From Paraburkholderia sp. HP33-1 (GTDB taxonomy: Bacteria > Pseudomonadota > Gammaproteobacteria > Burkholderiales > Burkholderiaceae): a stretch of DNA of 64,000 nucleotides. Shown here in pieces: positions 8,934 to 20,170 of the stretch. Location of the stretch: assembly GCF_021390595.1 (NCBI RefSeq), contig NZ_JAJEJR010000001.1:372001-436000 (forward strand), given 5' to 3'. Both the position numbers and the translations under genes were made by a program. The notes below the pieces were generated by a model. The model was not told the origin of the DNA. It did no database searches and worked only from the letters and a program-made list of their open reading frames with translations. Positions within the stretch are counted from its first letter, which is position 1. Each line of letters opens with the position of its first letter.

Positions 8934-10070
8934 TCAATACATCGAATGATGGTTTTCCTCGATCGCTGAGGCGGTTACCTTGCCGCGCATCACGCGATAC
9001 ACCCAGCCCGTATAGAGCAGGATGATCGGCAGGAACACGATCACCGCGAACAGCATGATCTCGAGCGTCATGCGGCTCGACGTCGAATCCCACATCGTCA
9101 GGCTGCTGCGGCCGTCGAGCGACGAAGGCATGATGAATGGGAACATCGAGAAGCCCGTGGTCAGAATTACGCCGATGACCATCAGCGATGTCGACAGAAA
9201 CGCCGTCGCCTCGAAGCGCGAACGCGCGAGCAGCACCGCGAGCACACCGCCGACCAGAGCCGCGAGCGGCGCGATCACCATCCACGGATAGAGCGCGTAG
9301 TTGGTTAGCCACAAACCCGGCGCGCCGATCACGGTCTTCATCAACGGATTGGAGACCGCGTCGAGCGGGGGCATGTCGACGATCTGATAGCCGCCGATCA
9401 TCGTCGCGACGAGCGCGCCCGCGACGAGGAACAGCACCACCGCGCACAGCGCCGCGAGCCGCAGCGCTTTCGATGCACGCTCATAGACCACGCCATCCGT
9501 CTTCCACTTGACGAATGCGGCGCCATGCGCGGCCAGCATCGACACGCTGACGAGACCCGTCAGCAGCGCGAACGGATTGAGCAGGCCGAAGAAGCTGCCG
9601 TGATAGGTGACGCGCAGATCGGTATCGATCGAGAACGGCACACCTTGCAGCAGATTGCCGAACGCGACGCCGATCACCAGCGCCGGCACGAAACCGCCAA
9701 TGAAAAGGCCCCAGTCCCACGCGTTGCGCCAGCGCGGATCCTCGCGCTTGCCGCGATAGTCGAAGCCGACCGGGCGGAAGAACAGCGCGAACAGCACGAG
9801 CAGCATCGCGAAGTAGAAGCCCGAGAATGATGCCGCGTAGGCGAGCGGCCACGCCGCGAACATCGCGGCGGCCGCGGTCACGAACCAGACCTGGTTGCCT
9901 TCCCATGTCGCGCCGACCGTGTTCACGACGATGCGGCGCTCCGAGTCGTTCCTGGCGATGAACGGCAGCAGGATCGCCGCGCCCATGTCGAAGCCGTCGG
10001 TGAGCGCGAAGGCGATCAGCAGTACACCTATCAAAAACCACCAGATCAGTCTGAGAGCGGCGTAGTCCAT
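8934..10070 (-). CDS. cydB: Cytochrome bd ubiquinol oxidase subunit II
   Basis: Membrane subunit II of the cytochrome bd terminal oxidase, which reduces oxygen with ubiquinol and works at low oxygen. The 378-residue protein begins with the conserved [18 protein letters not shown] segment and [17 protein letters not shown], followed by [20 protein letters not shown] and [15 protein letters not shown], all hallmark CydB sequences, and about eight to nine membrane segments. It sits 34 bp downstream of cydA in the same operon. I see no cydX-like small open frame after it. Confidence 0.95.
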   Translation of the reverse strand: MDYAALRLIWWFLIGVLLIAFALTDGFDMGAAILLPFIARNDSERRIVVNTVGATWEGNQVWFVTAAAAMFAAWPLAYAASFSGFYFAMLLVLFALFFRPVGFDYRGKREDPRWRNAWDWGLFIGGFVPALVIGVAFGNLLQGVPFSIDTDLRVTYHGSFFGLLNPFALLTGLVSVSMLAAHGAAFVKWKTDGVVYERASKALRLAALCAVVLFLVAGALVATMIGGYQIVDMPPLDAVSNPLMKTVIGAPGLWLTNYALYPWMVIAPLAALVGGVLAVLLARSRFEATAFLSTSLMVIGVILTTGFSMFPFIMPSSLDGRSSLTMWDSTSSRMTLEIMLFAVIVFLPIILLYTGWVYRVMRGKVTASAIEENHHSMY

Positions 10071-10104
10071 ATGGGTTATTCCTCTGAAGCGGTGCGGCGG
10101 CGCG

Positions 10105-11697
10105 TCACGCGGCCGGGTTCGACAGCGGCTGCGTGACCGGCTGGCCGTTCTCGTGGTAATAGCGGCCCGTATGCAGCGACGAAGGGCCGAGCCGCGCGTA
10201 CTTGAACATCAGCATGATCTCGATGATGAACAGCACCGTGTAGAACAGCACGAAGCCGCCGATGCTCAGATACAGATCGCGCGGCGTCAGCGTCGACGCG
10301 GCCAGGTTGGTCGGCAGAATGCCCGCGATGCTCCACGGCTGGCGGCCCATTTCCGCGACGATCCAGCCAAGCTCGGCGGCGAGCCACGGCAACGGAATCG
10401 CCGCGACCGCCCAGCGCAGGAACCAGCGACGCTTTTCGAGCAGCAGCGTGCGCTGCGCACAGAACCAGAACGCGAGCACGAAGGTCGCGAGGAACAGCAG
10501 GCCAAGGCCGACCATCATGCGGAACGAGAAGAACAGCGGCAGCACCGGCGGGACTGTGCTTCTTGCCGCGGCGGCGATCTGGTCTGGCGTCGCGTCTGTC
10601 ACGTTCGGCGTGAACTGCTTGAGCAGCAGGCCGTAGCCGAGATCTTCCTTGTACTGGTCGAACTCGGCATGCGCTTCGTCGCTCGAGTCGCCTCCCTTTA
10701 ATCTCTGCAGCGCCGAATAAGCGAGCATGCCGTTCCTGATGCGCCCTTCGTTTTCGGCGATCAGATCGCGCAGACCGACCACGGGTTCGTCGAGCGAGCG
10801 AGTGGCGATAATGCCGAGTGCGTACGGCACACGGATCGCGTAGTCGGTGCGTTGCTCCTGCTGATTGGGAATGCCAAATACCGTGAACGGTGCCGGTGCG
10901 GGTGCGGTCTCCCATTCGGATTCGATCGCGGCGAGTTTGACTTGCTGAACTTCACCGGTGCGGTAGCCCGATTCGTCGCCGAGCACGATCACGCAGAGTG
11001 CCGACGCGAGGCCGAAGCCGGCGGCGATCGCGAACGAGCGCAGCGCGAACTCGGTGTCGCGGCGCTTGAGCAGATACCACGACGACACACCGAGCACGAA
11101 CATCGCCGCGGTCACATAACCGGCCGACACCGTGTGCACGAACTTCACCTGTGCGACCGGGTTGAAAATCACCGGGCCGATGCTGTCGAGTTCCATGCGC
11201 ATCGTCTGGTAGTTGAACGTCGCGCCGACCGGATTATTCATCCAGCCGTTGGCGACCAGAATCCACAGCGCCGACAGGTTCGAACCGAGCGCAACACAGA
11301 ACGTGACAATCAGATGCTGGACTTTTGACAATCTGTTCCAGCCGAAAAAGAACAGGCCGACGAAGGTCGATTCGAGGAAGAACGCCATCAGCCCTTCGAC
11401 GGCGAGCGGCACGCCGAAAATGTCGCCGACGTAATGCGAGTAATACGCCCAGTTGGTGCCGAACTGAAATTCGAGCGTGAGGCCGGTCGCGACGCCCATC
11501 GCAAAGTTGATGCCGAACAGCTTGCCCCAGAACTGGGTCATGTCCTTGTAGATCTGCTTGCCGGTCATCACGTAGACCGACTCCATGATCACGAGCAGCC
11601 AGGCGAGGCCGAGCGTGAGCGGCACGAACAGAAAGTGATAGAGCGCCGTGATGGCGAACTGGAAGCGCGACAGTTCTACGACTTCGCTAACGGGCAT
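10105..11697 (-). CDS. cydA: Cytochrome bd ubiquinol oxidase subunit I
   Basis: Heme-bearing quinol-oxidising subunit of cytochrome bd. The 530-residue product has [20 protein letters not shown] with the conserved early histidine, the [20 protein letters not shown] start of the Q-loop, and a long Q-loop between that and [11 protein letters not shown], so it is the long (E. coli-like) type. I set the start at ATG 11697 because GGAGG at 11706-11710 lies 8 bases upstream; GTG 11706 in frame overlaps that ribosome-binding site. It overlaps the end of cydP, so the three genes are translated together. Confidence 0.94.
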   Translation of the reverse strand: MPVSEVVELSRFQFAITALYHFLFVPLTLGLAWLLVIMESVYVMTGKQIYKDMTQFWGKLFGINFAMGVATGLTLEFQFGTNWAYYSHYVGDIFGVPLAVEGLMAFFLESTFVGLFFFGWNRLSKVQHLIVTFCVALGSNLSALWILVANGWMNNPVGATFNYQTMRMELDSIGPVIFNPVAQVKFVHTVSAGYVTAAMFVLGVSSWYLLKRRDTEFALRSFAIAAGFGLASALCVIVLGDESGYRTGEVQQVKLAAIESEWETAPAPAPFTVFGIPNQQEQRTDYAIRVPYALGIIATRSLDEPVVGLRDLIAENEGRIRNGMLAYSALQRLKGGDSSDEAHAEFDQYKEDLGYGLLLKQFTPNVTDATPDQIAAAARSTVPPVLPLFFSFRMMVGLGLLFLATFVLAFWFCAQRTLLLEKRRWFLRWAVAAIPLPWLAAELGWIVAEMGRQPWSIAGILPTNLAASTLTPRDLYLSIGGFVLFYTVLFIIEIMLMFKYARLGPSSLHTGRYYHENGQPVTQPLSNPAA

Positions 11698-11947
11698 GTC
11701 GATCACCTCCAGTCGGATGCGGGGCAGGCACCGACAGCAGCGCCTGCGCGACCTGCTCAGGCGGCAGCACCATGTGCTCCGCCTGTGGATGATTGAAAAA
11801 TGTGTACTTGAGCGCCATCAGTAGTGCGAACTTGATGGCGAGGATGATGGCGAGATCTCGCGCCAGCGTTGGACCGCGCACCCACCGGGTGAACCGGCCG
11901 CGCCAGCGCGATCGGAGTGTGCTGCTGCGATTGAGGGCTATGGTCAT
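11687..11947 (-). CDS. cydP: Small cytochrome bd oxidase subunit CydP
   Basis: An 86-residue protein with one transmembrane segment ([20 protein letters not shown]) followed by [20 protein letters not shown]. This is the pattern of the CydP family of small subunits found upstream of cydAB in beta- and gammaproteobacteria. It directly precedes and overlaps cydA. Its likely role is assembly or stability of the bd oxidase. Assignment rests on recalled family features and on its position. Confidence 0.78.
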   Translation of the reverse strand: MTIALNRSSTLRSRWRGRFTRWVRGPTLARDLAIILAIKFALLMALKYTFFNHPQAEHMVLPPEQVAQALLSVPAPHPTGGDRHAR

Positions 11948-12226
11948 GATCGGTCGAAGACGACTTCACGCCGGTGAATCCGGCTGGATCCAGACGCCCT
12001 GGCCATCAGGCAGTCTGGCGAATGCATGCCGATTGCAGGAATCGAACCTCGCGCGCTCAGGATTAGCTCATGCGGCATCAAGTCGCGAAACTTGCCGCGT
12101 TTGTGCAGTATTGCTACCGGACTTGCGATACGTCAAGAAAGGTTACCGGCACCGCCTGACCGGGACGTAGGAGAGCCGAAGCGAATGTGCGGCCGCGAGG
12201 ACGAAAGAAAGGACGCAAAAATGAAA
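11948..12226. other. Intergenic region between cydP and the rpoH terminator, with a tRNA-like fragment
   Basis: No protein gene is convincing here. On the minus strand, 12026-12055 reads like the T-arm and acceptor end of a tRNA (AGGTTCGATTCCTGCA followed by ATCGGCA), but the T stem pairs over only three of five bases and there is no CCA or complete cloverleaf, so it is at most a remnant. A promoter for cydP is expected here, but I cannot identify convincing boxes. Confidence 0.35.
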
Positions 12227-12256
12227 AAGCCCCGCCGTCTTGCGAGGGCGGGGCTT
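12227..12256 (-). terminator. Rho-independent terminator after rpoH
   Basis: Stem aagccccgcc / ggcggggctt with a 10-nt loop. The A-run at 12224-12228 on the plus strand gives U residues for the minus-strand transcript of rpoH. Confidence 0.88.
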
Positions 12257-12284
12257 GAGCGCGATCGGCGCCAGATGAGACGCT

Positions 12285-13220
<936 letters not shown>

Positions 13221-13281
13221 TTGTGAAGCTCCTATGGAATCAGACAATAGCGTATTCAGTAAACGACTCCAGCGATGGATG

Positions 13282-13308
13282 TTAGCACTCTGATCTGCCG
13301 AGTGCTAA
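13282..13308 (-). promoter_or_regulatory. CIRCE element (HrcA operator) upstream of rpoH
   Basis: A perfect inverted repeat TTAGCACTC-N9-GAGTGCTAA, identical to the CIRCE consensus bound by the HrcA repressor. It sits in the rpoH promoter/leader region, and its centre is about 75 bp upstream of the start codon. The rest of 13309-13574 is AT-rich before the divergent pagL-like gene and presumably holds both promoters. Confidence 0.95.
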
Positions 13309-13574
13309 CACTTAGAGGCCGTAGGGGCATCCTGGTTCCCAGAACGCTATTGAAGTTCACCCTCTAATAGCCATCATACGGCACTATTTGATCGCACGTT
13401 TGACCTGTACGAATTACCGTATCGAGCCCTATTTGTTGTCGAAATATGCCGATATTTTCCGAAGTTTGGCGAATGATTGCGTGATTGATGCATTGCTGTG
13501 GTGGTTTATTTTATTAAGATTTAACCTGAAATCAGAGGGCAGTTGCGCTTGATACTCGCCAGTACGGGTGCCGG

Positions 13575-14138
13575 ATGAACAATGAGAACCTTGTTTCGCG
13601 TGGACTTACTCTAAACGGCACGCTTGCCATTCTGCTGTTGGGAGCTGCAATCGCGTGCAAGGCCGATCAGTTTGGCATGCAGATGGCCGTCGGCGCCGGC
13701 GATCATCACATCTGGAAGGTCGATCTCGGGATGGTCTGGGACCCGAACCTGACGTGGTGGCAGATCGGCGACTGGCATTTCGCGCTGATCGGCGAGGCGC
13801 ACGTCGCGTGGTGGCACACCAATGAAGGAAACATTCACGACAACATCGGCGAGATCGGCGTGACGCCGGTGATCCGCTTCGTCAAGTCATCGGGTTCGGT
13901 GCGGCCCTTTATCGAGGTGGGGGCTGGCGTCAGGCTGCTGACCAGCCCGCGCATTTCTTCCGACTTCACGTTGGGCACCGCGTTCCAGTTCGCAAACATG
14001 GCGGGCGTCGGGCTGCAGTTCGGCGATCATCAGCGCTACGTGGTGGGCTACCGCTTTCAGCATGTTTCCAACGGCGGTATCAAAGAGCCGAATCCTGGTA
14101 TAAATTTCAGCCAGCTATATTTGCAATATATCTTCTGA
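13575..14138 (+). CDS. pagL: Lipid A 3-O-deacylase PagL
   Basis: Outer-membrane beta-barrel enzyme that removes the 3-O acyl chain from lipid A. The 187-residue protein has an N-terminal signal-like hydrophobic stretch (GTLAILLLGAAIACKA), alternating aromatic beta-strands, and the catalytic segment YRFQHVSNGGIKEPNPGINF, in which His, Ser and Glu match the PagL triad. It ends with an aromatic residue (QLYLQYIF), as expected for a barrel inserted by BamA. It lies divergent from rpoH with an AT-rich upstream region; no close operon partner. Confidence 0.87.
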   Translation: MNNENLVSRGLTLNGTLAILLLGAAIACKADQFGMQMAVGAGDHHIWKVDLGMVWDPNLTWWQIGDWHFALIGEAHVAWWHTNEGNIHDNIGEIGVTPVIRFVKSSGSVRPFIEVGAGVRLLTSPRISSDFTLGTAFQFANMAGVGLQFGDHQRYVVGYRFQHVSNGGIKEPNPGINFSQLYLQYIF

Positions 14139-14179
14139 CCGTGGCCGCCTGCGGCTCACGGTGTTCGAGGGACTGTGCA

Positions 14180-14563
14180 ATGGCGGCAAAGGTTATCGAA
14201 GCGATTCGCGGGCTCGAGCGGGAGCGTTTTCGCGCGATGGTCGACGGCGACGGCCAGTCGCTCGACACGCTGCTCGCGGACAACGTCAGTTACGTCCATA
14301 CGAACGGCAAACGCGAGACGAAGCGGCAGTTCATCGATGGAATCATCGCGGGGCGCCGCCGTTATCGGCAGATCGAGGTGCAGTCGCAGGACGTGTTGCC
14401 GGCCGGGCGCGAGACCTACGTGGTCACAGGCCGCGCGCTGATCGAGATGGAGGCGAACAACGGGGCGCTGCTGTTTCCGATTGCCTATACCGCGATTCAT
14501 ACGCACGAGGACGGGCAGTGGCGGCTGATTGCATGGCAGGCGACGCGTTGCGCGCTGGAGTGA
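14180..14563 (+). CDS. NTF2-like/DUF4440 family protein
   Basis: A 127-residue SnoaL/DUF4440-like protein: an N-terminal helix (IRGLERERFRAMVDGDGQSL) followed by DTLLADNVSYVHTNGKRETK and a C-terminal strand pattern GQWRLIAWQATR. Members of this fold form small dimeric pockets with varied or unknown activity, so no substrate is assigned. The start at ATG 14180 gives the normal family N-terminus; GTG 14141 in frame is less likely. It is convergent with the truncated leuA. Confidence 0.72.
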   Translation: MAAKVIEAIRGLERERFRAMVDGDGQSLDTLLADNVSYVHTNGKRETKRQFIDGIIAGRRRYRQIEVQSQDVLPAGRETYVVTGRALIEMEANNGALLFPIAYTAIHTHEDGQWRLIAWQATRCALE

Positions 14564-14662
14564 GATTTTCTTTGTGCGGGCGCGCCTCGTGAGCGCGTCC
14601 GCGGCGCAAGCGGAATGCGGGGTGCGCACTCCGCCGCTGAAATCTCAACCCTCAGATCAGAT

Positions 14663-15736
14663 TCACGCGGTCACGCATTCGTCAGCTTTATCGCGCCTGT
14701 TTGTGCCGTGCTCATCCGGGTCGCGAGCCTCGCGCGCGCCATGCATCGCTACATCTCCCCCATAGGGATGCCGCCCGGCCACCGGAATCCGTGTGCAGCT
14801 CTCCGCCACGCGTCTGATCGTTGCGAGATCCGAAAAGTCCAGACCGCTGTCGATGCCCATCGCGTCGAGATTCATCGCGAGCGTGACGAGATCGACGTTG
14901 CCGGTGCGCTCGCCGTTGCCGAACAGACAGCCTTCGATGCGATCCGCCCCCGCGAGCAGCGCGAGTTCCGCCGCGGCCACAGCAGTGCCCCGATCGTTGT
15001 GCGGATGCACCGACAGCACGATGCTGTCGCGATAACCGAGGTTGCGGTGCATCCATTCGATCTGGTCGGCGAACACGTTCGGCGTGGCCGCTTCGACGCT
15101 CGCCGGCAGGTTGACGATCATCTTGTGATCGCGCGTCGGCCGCCACGTCTGCGCGACGGCGTCGCACACCTCGCGCGCGAACGGCAGCTCGGTCATGTTG
15201 AAGGTCTCGGGCGAGTACTGGAAGGTCCAGCGCGTGGCCGGCCGCGCCTGCGCGTGCGCCTTGATCAGGCGCGTGCCTTCGACGGCGAGCGCCTTGATCT
15301 CATCCTTCGACTGGTTGAACACGATGCGCCGGAACGACGGGCAGAGCGCGTTATACAGGTGCACGATCGCGCGCGGCGCGCCTTCGAGTGCATCGAACGT
15401 GCGTTCGATCAGCTCCGCGCGCGACGGAACGAAGACTTCAATTGTGAAGTCGTCGGGAATACGCCGCTCGTCGATCAGCTTGCGCACGAAATCGAAATCC
15501 GTCTGCGACGCCGACGGAAAGCCGACTTCGATTTCCTTGAAGCCGATCGCGACCAGCATCTCGAAGTACTCGAGCTTCTGCGCGGCGTTCATCGGTTCGA
15601 TCAGCGCCTGGTTGCCGTCGCGCAGGTCGGTGCTCATCCAGACGGGTGCGGCGTCGATCGTGCGACCCGGCCATTTGCGGCCGGTCAGCCGCACGGCGGG
15701 AAAGGGACGGTACTTTTCAGCGGGATTGCCCAACAT
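14663..15736 (-). pseudogene. leuA: 2-isopropylmalate synthase, 3'-truncated (leuA remnant)
   Basis: The product begins exactly as the long-form LeuA ([20 protein letters not shown], then [13 protein letters not shown]) and keeps the HMGL-like catalytic barrel with [20 protein letters not shown] and [20 protein letters not shown]. Homology stops at RHPYGGD near residue 335, and about 23 unrelated residues follow before a stop, for 357 in all. A full enzyme has about 550-570 residues, so the end of the catalytic part and the whole LeuA_dimer regulatory domain are missing. I see no continuation in the other two frames, which points to a deletion rather than a frameshift. Start ATG 15736 has GAGG upstream. 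Probably not a functional synthase. Confidence 0.75.
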
Positions 15737-16114
15737 GGTGAGATGCCTCATTCGTGGTGTCGTCGGCGGAGGAAGGGGCGTCGAGCGGTTGGCCGACTGC
15801 CACGCATGTACGTTGCGGATGCTGCCCGTGCAACGTGCATTTGATCCTCTCGCTTCGTCCGCGCGGTAAACGGACGAATGAAACGACGACTGGTTGTGGA
15901 GAACTACGACGGGGGTGAAGCGAAACTGCGGGAACAACAGGGAGGACCGCCGACGGCAACCGAAGCTGCCAGCGCGCGGCGCTACGCGTGACTTACGCCA
16001 GGCGTAGCGATAGTGGCCGCGCTAGGCGGCCGGAGATAATTCGGAGGGTGTTCGGAAGGGAACGCATGGGGCCAAATGTATGACGGTAGGCCTGGGTCTG
16101 TCAACCCGCGGCTG
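15737..16114. other. Intergenic region between ybiB-like gene and truncated leuA
   Basis: About 380 bp with no convincing protein gene. It should hold the promoter and leader of the leuA remnant (minus strand). Short inverted repeats such as tacgccaggcgta near 15993 are visible, but no clear leader peptide with leucine codons, T-box or terminator/antiterminator pair. Confidence 0.4.
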
Positions 16115-17086
16115 TCAGCCCGCCGTCTTCGCGATATCAACGATCAGCTCGACCTGCCGTTCGATCGCGCCAGGCACCGGCGCTTCGCCGCGCAGCACGG
16201 CGTCGATCCAGGCGGCCGTGGTCGCGGCGTCGCGCGCCTCGGGCAGTTCGACTTCAGGCGCATGGGGCGACGAGCGTTCGTGCGGCAGCCGCGTCTCGCA
16301 GATGCCGTCGTGCAGCCAGTCGACCTGGACCTGGCGGCGCGTATCGGCGACCGCCTCGCCTTCGGTGCCGCGCGCGAGCAGCGCGCCGCCGACAGCCGCA
16401 TCGGGATGTGTCATGAACAACTGCGTGAGACTGTCGCGATACGGCGGATGCGTGTAGTTCACGAGTCGCAGTCCCGCGGGCGCGAATGGCTGCAGGAGCT
16501 TCACCAGTGTGTGCGTCGAATTGCGCACACCCATGCGCCGGCGCAGCGCAAGCAGGCGCGCGAGCTTGGGCGCGAGCACGTCGATTGATGCGAATGCGAC
16601 GCGGCGCTCGGCGAGACCAGCTTCGATCTGCGCGTGTGACTGCGCATGGGCGATGCGCAGATGCGTGAAGATTTCCGCGCTCGTCACGCGACCCGGATCC
16701 TCGGTGACGCCGTGCACGAGCACCGGCACGCCTTCGCGGGCGAGCAGCAGCGCTAGCAGCGGCACGAGGTTCGGCTGCTTGCGAGCGCCGTTGTAAGACG
16801 GAATCGACACCGGCCGAAACCCGCCGTGCGGCAACCGCACCGGCTCGAACGACGTATGCGCGGCGGCCAGCATCGCGGCGAGCTCGTCGGCGGTTTCGCC
16901 TTTCACGCGATACGCGAGCAGCACCGCGCCAAGCTCGAGATCGTCGACGCGACCGTCGAGCATTGCGGTGTAGAGCTCGCGGGTGTCGCCGGCGGTCAGC
17001 GCGCGGGCGCCGTTCGGGCCGCGGCCGATTTCCTTGATGAATCGGGCGCAGGGGAAGGGGGGAATGGTATCGGTGAAGTCGGTCAT
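16115..17086 (-). CDS. ybiB: YbiB-type anthranilate phosphoribosyltransferase-like DNA-binding protein
   Basis: A 323-residue protein of the glycosyltransferase-3/TrpD-like fold. Visible features: [19 protein letters not shown], a helical N-terminal domain ([20 protein letters not shown]), and [20 protein letters not shown] in the place of the phosphoribosyl-anthranilate motif. E. coli YbiB of this family binds nucleic acid and lacks TrpD activity. The protein is too divergent and too isolated from trp genes to be TrpD. I chose ATG 17086; TTG 17095 is in frame. Confidence 0.75.
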   Translation of the reverse strand: MTDFTDTIPPFPCARFIKEIGRGPNGARALTAGDTRELYTAMLDGRVDDLELGAVLLAYRVKGETADELAAMLAAAHTSFEPVRLPHGGFRPVSIPSYNGARKQPNLVPLLALLLAREGVPVLVHGVTEDPGRVTSAEIFTHLRIAHAQSHAQIEAGLAERRVAFASIDVLAPKLARLLALRRRMGVRNSTHTLVKLLQPFAPAGLRLVNYTHPPYRDSLTQLFMTHPDAAVGGALLARGTEGEAVADTRRQVQVDWLHDGICETRLPHERSSPHAPEVELPEARDAATTAAWIDAVLRGEAPVPGAIERQVELIVDIAKTAG

Positions 17087-17309
17087 CGGGCGCAAGAGGC
17101 GGGTGGCGTGCCGCGCTGGTCGGCTCGCAACGGCATTCGGGGAGCTATTCGGTGTGAGTATCGCATCTATCGCGAGCGGGCGAACGGGAACGAAGCGGGC
17201 ACACCGTGACGCGCGACGGCCCGCCTGGCGCGCACCCGCGCCGTGCCGCGCGTTACACTCGATATTTTCTCGCCGCCTCGGCGGCGCCCATCGGACAACG
17301 GAGAACAGG

Positions 17310-18008
<699 letters not shown>

Positions 18009-18041
18009 GATGGCTTGGGGCAGGTGGAGGAGGCGGACAAC

Positions 18042-18686
18042 ATGAAGCTCTACAGCTATTTCCGTAGCTCGGCGTCGTATCGCGTGCGCATCGCACTGAA
18101 TGTGAAGAACCTGCCGTACGACTACGTGCCCGTGCACCTCGTGCGCGACGGCGGTGAGCAGCTCAAGCCCGAGTATCGCAAGATCAACGCGGACGGCATC
18201 GTGCCGACGCTCATCGACGGCTCTCACGTGCTGCCGCAGTCGCTTGCGATCATCGAGTATCTGGAGGAGACGCATCCCGAGCCGCCGCTGCTGCCGAAGG
18301 CGCCGCTCGATCGCGCTTATGTGCGCTCCGTGGCACTGCAGGTCGCGTGCGAGATTCATCCGCTGAACAATCTGCGCGTGCTGCGGTATCTGAAGCACAC
18401 GCTGTGTGTCGATGACGACGCGAAGGACTCGTGGTACCGGCATTGGATCGACGCCGGCTTCGCGACGCTGGAGACGCACCTGAAGGGCGACGCGCGCACC
18501 GGCAAGCTGTGTTTCGGCGACACACCGACACTCGCCGACGCGTGCCTGATCCCGCAGGTGTTCAACGCGCAGCGCTTCAAGGTCGACACGACAAAGTTTC
18601 CGACGATCCAGCGCATCTACGATCACGCGACGCAGCTCGATGCGTTCGCGCGCGCGGCGCCGGGCGTTCAGCCGGATACGGAGTGA
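18042..18686 (+). CDS. maiA: Maleylacetoacetate/maleylpyruvate isomerase, zeta-class glutathione S-transferase
   Basis: A 214-residue zeta GST. The N-terminal thioredoxin-like domain carries the catalytic SSASYRVRIALN segment near residue 10, followed by the cis-Pro region NADGIVPTLIDG and LPQSLAIIEYLEE. The C-terminal helical domain has FGDTPTLADACLIPQVFNAQRF. It isomerises cis to trans double bonds in maleylacetoacetate or maleylpyruvate using glutathione. Start ATG 18042 follows a strong GGAGGAGG. The FAH partner is directly upstream. Confidence 0.9.
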   Translation: MKLYSYFRSSASYRVRIALNVKNLPYDYVPVHLVRDGGEQLKPEYRKINADGIVPTLIDGSHVLPQSLAIIEYLEETHPEPPLLPKAPLDRAYVRSVALQVACEIHPLNNLRVLRYLKHTLCVDDDAKDSWYRHWIDAGFATLETHLKGDARTGKLCFGDTPTLADACLIPQVFNAQRFKVDTTKFPTIQRIYDHATQLDAFARAAPGVQPDTE

Positions 18687-18722
18687 GCACGTGACGGCGT
18701 GACCCGTTGACTGCTGCTTGAA

Positions 18723-18760
18723 ACGGAAAAAGGGCACTCCGCGGAGTGCCCTTTTCCGTT
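18723..18760. terminator. Bidirectional terminator between maiA and ftsY
   Basis: Long near-perfect hairpin, ggaaaagggcactcc / ggagtgcccttttcc, with A-tracts on one side and T-tracts on the other. It serves both convergent genes. Confidence 0.9.
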
Positions 18761-18792
18761 GGTTCGCCGCGAGCGCCGCGGCAATCGCGCGA

Positions 18793-19920
18793 TCAGCCGC
18801 CCAGCAGCGCGTCCGAAAACTCCTCCGCACTGAACGGCTGCAGATCCTCGACCTTTTCGCCGACGCCGATGAAATACACCGGAATCGGCCGTTGCCGCGC
18901 GATCGCCGCGAGAATGCCGCCTTTCGCGGTGCCGTCGAGCTTGGTGACGATCAGGCCGGTGAGGCCGAGCGCGTCGTCGAACGCCTTGACCTGCGAGAGC
19001 GCGTTCTGGCCGGTGTTCGCGTCGATCACGAGCAGCACTTCATGTGGCGCGCCGTCCTGCGCCTTGCCGATCACGCGCTTCACCTTGCGCAGCTCTTCCA
19101 TCAGATGCAGCTGCGTGGGCAGACGGCCGGCCGTGTCGGCCATCATTACGTCGATTTTGCGCGCACGCGCGGCGCCGACCGCGTCGAAGATCACTGCGGC
19201 CGGATCGCCACTCTCCTGCGCGACCACGGTCACGTTGTTGCGCTGGCCCCAGACCGCGAGCTGCTCGCGCGCGGCGGCGCGGAACGTGTCGCCCGCGGCG
19301 AGCAGCACCGACTGGTCGTAGCTCTGCAGATGCTTCGCGAGCTTGCCGATGCTGGTGGTTTTGCCCGCGCCGTTGACGCCGGCGATCATCATCACGAGCG
19401 GTTGCGCGCGACCGAGCATCAGCGATTTTTCGAGCGGCTTCAGCAGTTCGACGAGCAGCGTGCGCAGCGCGGTCTTGACCTGTTGCGGGTCCGTCAGCCG
19501 CTCGTTGCGCACCTTCTCACGCAGCGATTCGAGCAGGAATTCGGTCGCCTCGACGCCGGCGTCCGACATCAGCAGCGCGGTTTCGAGTTCCTCGTACAGC
19601 TCCTCGTCGATCTTCGTGCCGACGAAGATGCCGGTCAGGTTCGAACTGGTTTTCGACAGGCCGCTCTTCAGGCGCGTGAGCCACGAGCGCTTCGCACCGG
19701 CGTCCTGCACGGGCGGCGGGACGATTTCGACGGTGTCGAGCGCGGCGTCTTGCGGCTCGGGCTGCGGTTCGATGATGGCCGGGGCCACAGGCGGAACGGC
19801 GGCCGCGGCAGGCGCGACGGGCGCGGCCTCAGGCGGTGCAGCGTCTTGCGCCGCAAGCGACTCGTCTGTGGCGGTATCGGACTCTTTCGAACCCTTGAAT
19901 CGTTTGAAAAAGCTGAACAT
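18793..19920 (-). CDS. ftsY: Signal recognition particle receptor FtsY
   Basis: GTPase that docks ribosome-SRP complexes at the inner membrane. The 375-residue protein starts MFSFFKRFKG, has an Ala/Pro/acidic linker to about residue 75, then the SRP54_N helical domain, then the G domain with G1 [16 protein letters not shown]3 DTAGRLPTQ, and G4 TKLDGTAKGG. Start at 19920 gives the usual FtsY N-terminus; the frame upstream is not conserved. Divergent from rsmD with about 250 bp between. Confidence 0.95.
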   Translation of the reverse strand: MFSFFKRFKGSKESDTATDESLAAQDAAPPEAAPVAPAAAAVPPVAPAIIEPQPEPQDAALDTVEIVPPPVQDAGAKRSWLTRLKSGLSKTSSNLTGIFVGTKIDEELYEELETALLMSDAGVEATEFLLESLREKVRNERLTDPQQVKTALRTLLVELLKPLEKSLMLGRAQPLVMMIAGVNGAGKTTSIGKLAKHLQSYDQSVLLAAGDTFRAAAREQLAVWGQRNNVTVVAQESGDPAAVIFDAVGAARARKIDVMMADTAGRLPTQLHLMEELRKVKRVIGKAQDGAPHEVLLVIDANTGQNALSQVKAFDDALGLTGLIVTKLDGTAKGGILAAIARQRPIPVYFIGVGEKVEDLQPFSAEEFSDALLGG

Positions 19921-20170
19921 GATCTGGCGTATTGGAGAGCGCGCCGATGCGCGCAACCGGCACGGGACCGGCGAAGCGGAGGGCAGCGCCGGGATGCGAA
20001 AACGCGGGGCGCTGGCAGCCGCACATTTTATCAGGCGTGCCGGGGCGCGTCGTAGCGGCCGTTCGGCCGGGCTGGACGCGCGTCGCCCCTGTGGTAACGT
20101 GGGCGCTCCGGCCCGCGCGCGCCAACGCCGTGGGCGTGTTCAACACCTAGCTGAAACCGCACGATACTGC

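Noticed and set aside
14663..14760. Frameshift as the cause of the shortened leuA
   Set aside because: The other two minus-strand frames past RHPYGGD show no LeuA continuation, so a simple frameshift does not explain it.
19343..20170. Long in-frame upstream extension of rsmD
   Set aside because: It is antisense to ftsY and has no RsmD similarity; the family start is at ATG 20171.
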